From Chromatiales bacterium (GTDB taxonomy: Bacteria > Pseudomonadota > Gammaproteobacteria > Steroidobacterales > Woeseiaceae): DNA of 64,000 nucleotides. The position numbers and the translations under genes were made by a program. The notes under the pieces were generated by a model that saw only the letters and a program-made list of their open reading frames with translations, did no database searches and was not told the origin of the DNA. Shown here one piece after another: positions 58,417 to 64,000 of the stretch. The DNA lies in assembly GCA_004282875.1 (NCBI GenBank), contig SHLT01000001.1, positions 62,001 through 126,000 on the forward strand, in the 5' to 3' direction. Each line of letters begins with the position of its first letter. Position 1 is the first letter of the stretch.

Positions 58417-59468
58417 GACGCTTCCTTTTTCAGCAGGTCGGCGATCATGTCGCCCAGCGCCACGCCGTTCGAAAGGGCATTCACGGCCGGCAGGTCACAG
58501 CGTTCATTGATTTGCTGGACACCGACGGCGTTGTCCGTTGCGGGACCGGTGACAACGGCGGGTTCAATTGAAAATTCCTTGCGCAGCAGTTCCGCGCCGC
58601 CCCAGGCAGACACGGGGTCGTTTGCGCAGAGGACCACGGTCGTCAGCGCTTCGCGAATAGTGGCATCGGAGAGGATGGCGCCTACACCGTATGCCCCGAG
58701 CAGGCCATCGCCGAGTTCGAGGACGATGACGTCCGGGCGGTTTTTTGCCAGGCCCGAGAGCAGGGCGCGCGTCAGTTCGGGACCATTGGCTTCCGTCGTG
58801 GTGACGATGCCGAAGTCGGAGAAGATCATGGTTTCGCCCGCGCCCGCATCTTCCATGGCCAGCACGTCACGTCGCAATGATACGCCCGTCGCCTTGCAGG
58901 CCGACACGTTGAAGCCGAGGTGCCGCAGGCGCCCGACGATCGCGCAGGCAGCCGCGGTCTTGCCCGAGTCCATGCAGGTACCCGAGAGTGCCACCACGGG
59001 TACGCCGTTCATAGTGAGTTCCGTGTCTTCGCCGAGCGAATCCGCCCCGACCCTGGCGGGTACACCGATGCGCTCGCCGAGATAGGGAAAGCTCAGCACG
59101 GCGCCGAGCACTTCACAGTCGAACGGCGGGCCGACATCGGGATTGGCGGAATCGCAGATCCCAAGAACGCCACCGATATTCAGAATCTGAATAGTGTCGC
59201 CGGGCTTGAGCGATTTGGGCAAGTGTCCCGAGTAGCCGCGCAGGGCCTTGCGATGACCCAGAGCGCCGACGATGACGTCGCCCTGGTTGACCGTCGCCAT
59301 GCGACCGGAAGTCAGTTCCAGCTGGTTGTAGCGTGACTTGTTATTCAGGATTCGCGCGGCAACGAGGATGCCTTCCTCGCACGGAATATCCTTTGACAGG
59401 CGCAGCTCCGACGCAAGGTCATTGTGCTGGGCGACGGACGCGATCTTGTCGACGACAACGCTTTTCAT
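58413..59468 (-). CDS. P-loop protein of DgcN/DUF1611-like architecture in the arginine operon; candidate N-acylglutamate synthase
   Basis: 351 residues from the ATG at 59468, 2 bp after the argG stop; the end overlaps argC. An N-terminal domain (1-155) precedes a P-loop GTCMDSGKT (163-171), KATGVS, a DFGIVTTTEAN segment, LELGDGLLGAYGVGAIL and DLPAVNALSNG near the C-terminus. The order matches DgcN in this window (P-loop 151-159, RATGQTG, VIEGQGSLLN, GIPCVDPLETG), which acylates D-glutamate. The arginine cluster has no argA, argJ or GNAT gene. I infer a role in the missing first step, N-acylation of L-glutamate. An unrelated BioD- or MobB-like role is possible. Confidence 0.6.
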   Translation of the reverse strand: MKSVVVDKIASVAQHNDLASELRLSKDIPCEEGILVAARILNNKSRYNQLELTSGRMATVNQGDVIVGALGHRKALRGYSGHLPKSLKPGDTIQILNIGGVLGICDSANPDVGPPFDCEVLGAVLSFPYLGERIGVPARVGADSLGEDTELTMNGVPVVALSGTCMDSGKTAAACAIVGRLRHLGFNVSACKATGVSLRRDVLAMEDAGAGETMIFSDFGIVTTTEANGPELTRALLSGLAKNRPDVIVLELGDGLLGAYGVGAILSDATIREALTTVVLCANDPVSAWGGAELLRKEFSIEPAVVTGPATDNAVGVQQINERCDLPAVNALSNGVALGDMIADLLKKEAS

Positions 59469-59470
59469 GA

Positions 59471-60679
59471 TCAGTGTCCGGCGGCGCGGGTTTGCAGCGA
59501 ACCCGGCAGAGACAGAATGCGCGCGTAGCCGAGCGCGTCGGAGGGCGTCCATTCGCCGGCCGACTCGCCGTAGACGCCCTTGGTGGCTGCCAGCAGGGAG
59601 TGATCGGACCCGACTCCGTCGATGAACAGTTGCCCCGGCCGCAGGGTGAAACTGACCGTGCCGCTGACGCGCCGCTGCGAGGAAACCAGCAGCGCTTCGA
59701 TATCGTCGCACGCGAGATCCAGCTGCTTGCCCTCGTGCACGAGATCGCCGTAGACAGCGGCCACGCTGTCCTTGATGCGCATCTGCTGGGCGCTCAGCAC
59801 CAGTTTTTCCAGTTCGCGATGCGCGGTGATCAGGCTGATTGCGGCAGGGGCTTCGAATGCAACGCGCCCCTTGGTGCCGAGCACCGTATCGCCGAGATGA
59901 ATACCGCGCCCGATGCCATAGCTCCCGGCCAGCTGTTCAAGGGTTTCGATCAGCTTGACCGGCGGCAGCGCTTTGCCGTCGAGCGCGGCGGGAATGCCCT
60001 TGCTGAAGCGCAGCGTGTGCGTCGAGGGTTCCAGCGGCTCGGCAAAGGCATTGGCCGACAGGACCCAGGCCGATTCGGGGATGGAATTTTCGGAGGTCAG
60101 CGTTTCCTGGCCACCGATCGTAATGCCCCAGAGGCCGCGGTTGATCGAGTAGGCCGAGCCCTGTGCCGGCAGCGGCATGTCGTTCTGCTCGAGATAAGCC
60201 AGCTGCTCGTCGCGTACCCAGCTGTTGTCGCGTACCGGGGCGAGGACTTCAAGCCCCGGGTTCAGGGTGCGCAGTGCAACCTCGAAGCGCACCTGGTCGT
60301 TCCCGGCTGCCGTACAGCCGTGGGCAACGGTTGTGGCCCCTCGTTCCTGCGCCAGCCTGGCGAGTTTTTCCGCCTGCAGGCCGCGCTCGGCACCGACGCA
60401 CAGCGGGTAGGCGTTGCCACGAAGGACATTGCCAGCGATGAGATGTCGAATGACCGTTTCGAAAAACTCCTGCTTGGCATCGATAAGCAGATGCTCGACG
60501 GCGCCCAGCGCGAGTGCGCGTTTCTCGAGCGCGACCGCCGCTTCCTGGTCGATACCACCCGTGTCGACGCAGGCGGTGATGACCTCGCGCTTGTAATGTT
60601 CCTTGAGCCACGGCACGCAAAAGGAGGTATCGAGGCCGCCCGAGAAGGCGAGGATGATGGGGGACTGGTCCTTGGTCAC
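59471..60679 (-). CDS. argG: Argininosuccinate synthase
   Basis: 402 residues, GTG start. N-type ATP pyrophosphatase motif FSGGLDTSFCVPWL, then VAHGCTAAGNDQVRFE and the citrulline/aspartate-binding regions. It couples citrulline and aspartate with ATP hydrolysis to AMP. The 14-bp gap from argR and the 2-bp gap to the P-loop gene suggest one transcript. It is distinctly similar in layout to Bacteroides-type arg clusters, where argG and argC are close neighbours. Confidence 0.95.
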   Translation of the reverse strand: MTKDQSPIILAFSGGLDTSFCVPWLKEHYKREVITACVDTGGIDQEAAVALEKRALALGAVEHLLIDAKQEFFETVIRHLIAGNVLRGNAYPLCVGAERGLQAEKLARLAQERGATTVAHGCTAAGNDQVRFEVALRTLNPGLEVLAPVRDNSWVRDEQLAYLEQNDMPLPAQGSAYSINRGLWGITIGGQETLTSENSIPESAWVLSANAFAEPLEPSTHTLRFSKGIPAALDGKALPPVKLIETLEQLAGSYGIGRGIHLGDTVLGTKGRVAFEAPAAISLITAHRELEKLVLSAQQMRIKDSVAAVYGDLVHEGKQLDLACDDIEALLVSSQRRVSGTVSFTLRPGQLFIDGVGSDHSLLAATKGVYGESAGEWTPSDALGYARILSLPGSLQTRAAGH

Positions 60680-60693
60680 TGGTTTCTCCGGGA

Positions 60694-61146
60694 TCAGGAA
60701 CGAGCGGCGCGCTCGATCCGTTTCATCAGGTTCTTTTGGGCCGCGGCGGAGTCCGTCGCGATGAATACGGTGTCGTCACCGGCAATCGTGCCGGCAATGC
60801 CCGGCCAGGCGCAGCGATCGAGCGCAAGGCCGACGCGTTGCGCGGCGCCGACGGCCGTGTGCAGGACCAGCAGATGTGGCCCGGCCGGTGTCGTCGTCCG
60901 CAACAGGTCTCTGACGCTCGAGACGTGCTCGTCCCCACCCCCGCTGCTGGCCGGCAATTCATAGCCTTGCGTCGTCTTGATCGCGCCGATTTCCCGAAGG
61001 TCGCGGCTGACGCTCGATTGCGTCGCCACGAATCCCCGGCCCTGCAGTGCGCTGACCAGCGAGGCCTGCGTTGCGGCAGGCCCCTGGCTGAGCAGTTCGC
61101 GGATTGCAGAGCGCCGCTGGATCTGGTCTTCCGTCGTCGGAGGCAT
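60694..61146 (-). CDS. argR: Arginine repressor
   Basis: 150 residues. The winged helix-turn-helix is in residues 1-70 (ATQASLVSALQGRGFVATQSSVSRDLREIGAIK), and the C-terminal hexamerisation and arginine-binding domain has HTAVGAAQRVGLALD and IAGTIAGDDTVFIAT. It heads the arginine operon, and a tandem ARG-box-like repeat lies 17-64 bp upstream of its start, suggesting that it represses itself and the whole cluster with arginine as co-repressor. Confidence 0.95.
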   Translation of the reverse strand: MPPTTEDQIQRRSAIRELLSQGPAATQASLVSALQGRGFVATQSSVSRDLREIGAIKTTQGYELPASSGGGDEHVSSVRDLLRTTTPAGPHLLVLHTAVGAAQRVGLALDRCAWPGIAGTIAGDDTVFIATDSAAAQKNLMKRIERAARS

Positions 61147-61162
61147 GAGCTTGTCATCTGGC

Positions 61163-61210
61163 TTTGAATAAATATGCGCATAGTAGATAGAATTTGCGCA
61201 TAAATTGCAA
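61163..61210. promoter_or_regulatory. Tandem ARG-box-like sites upstream of argR
   Basis: AATATGCGCATAG (61171-61183) and AATTTGCGCATAA (61191-61203) form a 20-bp-period direct repeat, with flanking TTTGAATAAAT and AAATTGCAA. The spacing matches the usual pair of 18-bp ARG boxes separated by 3 bp. It lies between argR (minus) and the esterase gene (plus) and could affect both. Confidence 0.55.
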
Positions 61211-61279
61211 GGCCTGCGTGCGCTTATTTTTACCCTGAATGGGTTACACTGCGCCGCTTCCGACTATTGGAGCTCATTG

Positions 61280-61939
61280 GTGGCCTTACCTGAATGCGTA
61301 GAAGTGACTACGGGCGACAACCCGGTTGGCAGCGTGATCTGGCTGCACGGGCTGGGTGCCGACGGCCATGATTTTGAGCCAATCGTGCCCGAATTACAGT
61401 TGCCGGCCGACCTGCCACTGCGCTTCGTCTTTCCGCATGCACCCGCGCGGCCGGTCACGATCAACGGCGGCATGGTCATGCGTGCCTGGTACGACATCGT
61501 CAGCCTTGATACCGAAGGGCGTGCGGATGCGGCCGGCGTTCATGAGAGTACGGCGATCCTCGAAGAGCTGATCGCACGCGAGAAAGCGCGCGGCATCGAT
61601 GCCGACAGGATCGTCATTGCGGGATTCTCGATGGGTGGAGCGATCGCGATCAACACGGCACTGCATACACAAGAGAAGCTTGCGGGCATGATGGCGCTCT
61701 CGACCTACCTGCCGCTGCCGGGTGAGATCGACGCTGCCAACGGTCATCGGGACCTGCCGGTCTTCATGGCGCACGGCAGCTTTGACCCGATGTTGCCGAT
61801 GCAGTGGGGCCAGCTATCGGCCGAGAAGCTCAAGGAAGCCGGGTTTGCGATCGAGTGGCACGAATACCCGATGGCGCACGCCGTATGTCCGGAGGAAATT
61901 CGGGATATCAGCGCGTGGCTGCTGAACGTCTATCGTTGA
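61280..61939 (+). CDS. Alpha/beta hydrolase, phospholipase/carboxylesterase (YpfH/EstB type)
   Basis: 219 residues from the GTG at 61280, with GGAG 7 bp upstream; an earlier in-frame TTG would cover the ArgR box and is not like the family. HGLGADGHDF, nucleophile Ser117 in GFSMGGA, the acid Asp in HGSFDPMLP and the catalytic His in PMAHAVC. Usual length for this family (about 220). Acts on short acyl esters or lysophospholipids; the natural substrate is unknown. Confidence 0.9.
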   Translation: MALPECVEVTTGDNPVGSVIWLHGLGADGHDFEPIVPELQLPADLPLRFVFPHAPARPVTINGGMVMRAWYDIVSLDTEGRADAAGVHESTAILEELIAREKARGIDADRIVIAGFSMGGAIAINTALHTQEKLAGMMALSTYLPLPGEIDAANGHRDLPVFMAHGSFDPMLPMQWGQLSAEKLKEAGFAIEWHEYPMAHAVCPEEIRDISAWLLNVYR

Positions 61940-61960
61940 GCAGCCGGCGGGTGGTTCGAT

Positions 61961-63313
61961 TCAAAAGGTGAGGCTGAAAGTCGCGCCGCCCACGTCGTTG
62001 TTACCAACCCGAATGAAGCCGCCGTGCGCGATCATGACCTGCCGCGCCAGCGCGAGTCCCACACCTGAGCCGCTATCCTTCGTCGTATAGAACGGTACGA
62101 AGATCCTGTTGGCAAGATTGGCGGGCACGCCGTCACCGTTGTCACAAACCTCAATCACGACATTGTGGCGGCGGTTCAGCCGCCCCCTGATTTTCACGGT
62201 CGCATCGTCGACCGATGCCGTCGCCTGCCAGGCATTGCGCAGCAGGTTGATGAGCACCGGCTCGAGCAAATCCCGGTCCGCATAGACGTCGAGTTCGCTG
62301 GGGCTGACATCGACCAGGAACGCAACGTCGTCGCGCGGACACTCTGCCCTGGCCAGCCGGATGACGGCCTCGAACAGGTCGGCGAGGCGAATGCGCTTTT
62401 TCTCCGGGGGCGCCAGGCGCGTCACCTGGCGGTAGCTGTCGACAAACTGCATGAGGCTGTCAGACCGCCGCGCAACCGTGCCGATCGCATTCTGGAGGTC
62501 TTCGAGGTCGTCGTCGACCCTTTCTTTATCGCGCACTTTGTCGACGACGTCGCCGACCACGTCGGCCGCGGTCTTCGCCAGCGAGGTCACTGGCGTGATC
62601 GAGTTCATGATCTCATGGGTGAGCACGCGCACGAGGTCCTCCCAGGCTTCAGCCTGGGTCGCATCCAGTTCTGACTGGATGTCCTGCAGTGAAATCAAAC
62701 GTTCCCTCTCGCCCGCAACCACCAGCTCCGTAGTTGCGAGTGTGAGTTTGTATTCAATACCCTCGACCGTGAACGTGACCAGCTGCCGGACACCCGGAAC
62801 CGCGGTGGCCACAGATTCCGCGAAGCTGAAACCGAACCGTCGCAGGTCGCGCAGTTGGGTGACGTGCTCCGCTCCGAACAGGCGTCGAGCCGCGTTGTTG
62901 CGCAGCGTAACGGACTCGTCGGAATGCAGCGTCAGCAACGGCACCGGGATGTGATCGATCAGCGCGGTTGCTCGCCGCAGCGCCGCTTCCTGCTCGCTGC
63001 CACGTTCTCGCATGCGGGCGAGGATATCCGTGAAGGCCTCGCCGAGCGGCTGAAATCCCGAGCCATCGCGGCTGAAATCAAACCGCTGCGAATAGTCTGC
63101 ATAGCGCGCGGCGTCGAGAAAACGCGCCACCTCGCGGTTGGTGCGACTGACAAACCGCCATAATTCCGCGACGAGCGCGCCCAGCAACACAGCCGCGATT
63201 CCCATCGAGATGTGGTAGCCGGGAATGAGCAACAGCCAGACCACGAGCGCCATTGCTGCACCCGTGAGGACCAGGCGGACGATGAGCGCGACAACGAAGC
63301 GCCTAAAGATCAT
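61961..63313 (-). CDS. NtrY-like membrane sensor histidine kinase
   Basis: 450 residues from the ATG at 63313. Two transmembrane helices (about 8-30 and 33-52) flank a very short periplasmic loop; a HAMP-like or PAS-like region (about 60-215) follows. The phospho-acceptor is His233 in [12 protein letters not shown], and the HATPase domain has [35 protein letters not shown]. Its start overlaps the end of the response-regulator gene by 11 bp, so the pair is co-translated. Signal unknown. Confidence 0.9.
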   Translation of the reverse strand: MIFRRFVVALIVRLVLTGAAMALVVWLLLIPGYHISMGIAAVLLGALVAELWRFVSRTNREVARFLDAARYADYSQRFDFSRDGSGFQPLGEAFTDILARMRERGSEQEAALRRATALIDHIPVPLLTLHSDESVTLRNNAARRLFGAEHVTQLRDLRRFGFSFAESVATAVPGVRQLVTFTVEGIEYKLTLATTELVVAGERERLISLQDIQSELDATQAEAWEDLVRVLTHEIMNSITPVTSLAKTAADVVGDVVDKVRDKERVDDDLEDLQNAIGTVARRSDSLMQFVDSYRQVTRLAPPEKKRIRLADLFEAVIRLARAECPRDDVAFLVDVSPSELDVYADRDLLEPVLINLLRNAWQATASVDDATVKIRGRLNRRHNVVIEVCDNGDGVPANLANRIFVPFYTTKDSGSGVGLALARQVMIAHGGFIRVGNNDVGGATFSLTF

Positions 63314-64000
63314 GCTTTTCCATACGGCGATAGAGCGATGCGCGTGTGAGACCGAGTTCGGCGGCAGCGCGCGATATGTTGAAACCATGCTTGCGCAGCG
63401 CTTTGGAGATGGTCTCTTTCTCGAGGTGGTCGAGATTGTAAATCGTTGGCATGACGGACGTTTCCGCCGGCGCAGAGTCGCCGGAATAGTCGAGCTGCAG
63501 GTCACGCGGGCCGATGACGTCCGCTTCGGCGAGGATCACAGCGCGCTCGACGGCATGGCGCAATGCCCGGACATTGCCCGGCCACGGATAGTCGATGAGG
63601 GCCGTTTCAGCGGCGGGCGAGAACGCTCGCTCCGCGCCGCCGTATTTGCGCGAAAATTTTTCGAGGTAATGCCGTGCAATCGGCATGATGTCATCAACGC
63701 GTTCCCGCAGCGGCGGAATTTCGATCTCGACGGTGTTTAGGCGGAACAGCAGGTCATTGCGAAAGTGATCCGGGTTGCGCAGCTGGTTCGCGGGCAGGTT
63801 GGTCGCCGCAATGATGCGCACGTCGAAGGGCTGGGCCTGGTGCGAGCCGACGGCGGTTACCTGTCGTTGCTCCAGCACACTCAGCAGTTTCGCCTGCAGG
63901 TGCAGCGGCAGATTGCCGATCTCGTCCAGGAACAGGGTGCCGCCGTTCGCCGCCTGAATGCGGCCGATACGATCCTCGTTGGCATCCGTAAACGCGCCCT
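63303..64000 (-). CDS. Sigma-54-dependent response regulator, NtrC/AtoC type (5' part outside window)
   Basis: The visible 232 codons are the C-terminal two-thirds of the protein; the receiver domain must lie beyond base 64000. The AAA+ domain shows GAFTDA (the sigma-54 contact loop), [46 protein letters not shown] and WPGNVRAL. The Fis-type HTH is at the C-terminus ([30 protein letters not shown]). It activates sigma-54 promoters in response to the adjacent kinase. Confidence 0.93.
   Translation of the reverse strand, partial: GAFTDANEDRIGRIQAANGGTLFLDEIGNLPLHLQAKLLSVLEQRQVTAVGSHQAQPFDVRIIAATNLPANQLRNPDHFRNDLLFRLNTVEIEIPPLRERVDDIMPIARHYLEKFSRKYGGAERAFSPAAETALIDYPWPGNVRALRHAVERAVILAEADVIGPRDLQLDYSGDSAPAETSVMPTIYNLDHLEKETISKALRKHGFNISRAAAELGLTRASLYRRMEKHDL

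Noticed and set aside
1..64000. tRNA, rRNA, CRISPR or insertion sequences
   Set aside because: None seen: no tRNA-like cloverleaf, no regular repeat-spacer arrays, no transposase genes. A covariance or HMM scan could still find something short.

Overview
The window is a chromosomal segment of roughly 60-65% GC (estimated by eye). It is densely coded, with many 4-bp start/stop overlaps and no rRNA, tRNA, phage, IS or CRISPR sequence that I can see. Gene order around polA, engB, a dihaem cytochrome c4 and dsbA is a classic gammaproteobacterial arrangement. A large TonB-dependent receptor, a SapC-family gene, TPR-sulfotransferase and DUF5916 genes, and D-amino-acid catabolic genes suggest a heterotrophic marine or sediment gammaproteobacterium. 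The lineage is my inference.

Layout. 0-14.3 kb: the end of an aldehyde dehydrogenase, a TPP enzyme, an unusual DsbD-TlpA fusion, a signal-peptide-bearing M16 peptidase, an acr3-nnrS pair and a serine hydrolase. 14.4-18.6 kb: a LytS/LytTR two-component pair and a DUF5916 outer-membrane protein. 18.6-21.4 kb: an operon of a LacI regulator, an Asp/Glu racemase and a Gfo/Idh oxidoreductase, with a perfect palindromic operator upstream. 21.5-28.7 kb: leucine dehydrogenase and branched-chain 2-oxoacid dehydrogenase genes running into dgcN-dgcA (D-glutamate catabolism), with a divergent Lrp-type regulator. 28.7-32 kb: four genes joined by 4-bp overlaps (isoaspartyl peptidase, BKACE, thioesterase, TauD-like oxygenase); the BKACE appears to start at CTG. 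32-41 kb: SapC, a highly expressed TonB receptor, a TPR-2OG oxygenase, a methyltransferase and a TPR-sulfotransferase. 41-46 kb: a DUF885 peptidase, an L,D-transpeptidase, a lipoprotein DsbA, cytochrome c4 and engB. 46-52.9 kb: a probable sRNA in the Spot 42/ErsA position with a sigma-E-like promoter, a 1191-residue orphan, polA and lptM. 53-61.2 kb: an arginine cluster, argR-argG-(P-loop gene)-argC-argD-argF'-argB-argH. 61.3-64 kb: an esterase and an NtrY/NtrC-like two-component system cut by the window end.

The most interesting points are these. (1) The arginine cluster has no recognisable argA, argJ or argE. It contains a DgcN-like P-loop protein, and its carbamoyltransferase resembles the N-succinylornithine type; together they suggest a variant acylated pathway whose first enzyme may be a new N-acylglutamate synthase. 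(2) An ErsA-like sRNA lies antisense just beyond engB. (3) A translationally coupled operon uses a CTG start. (4) The TonB receptor locus carries candidate peptide- or ligand-modifying enzymes.
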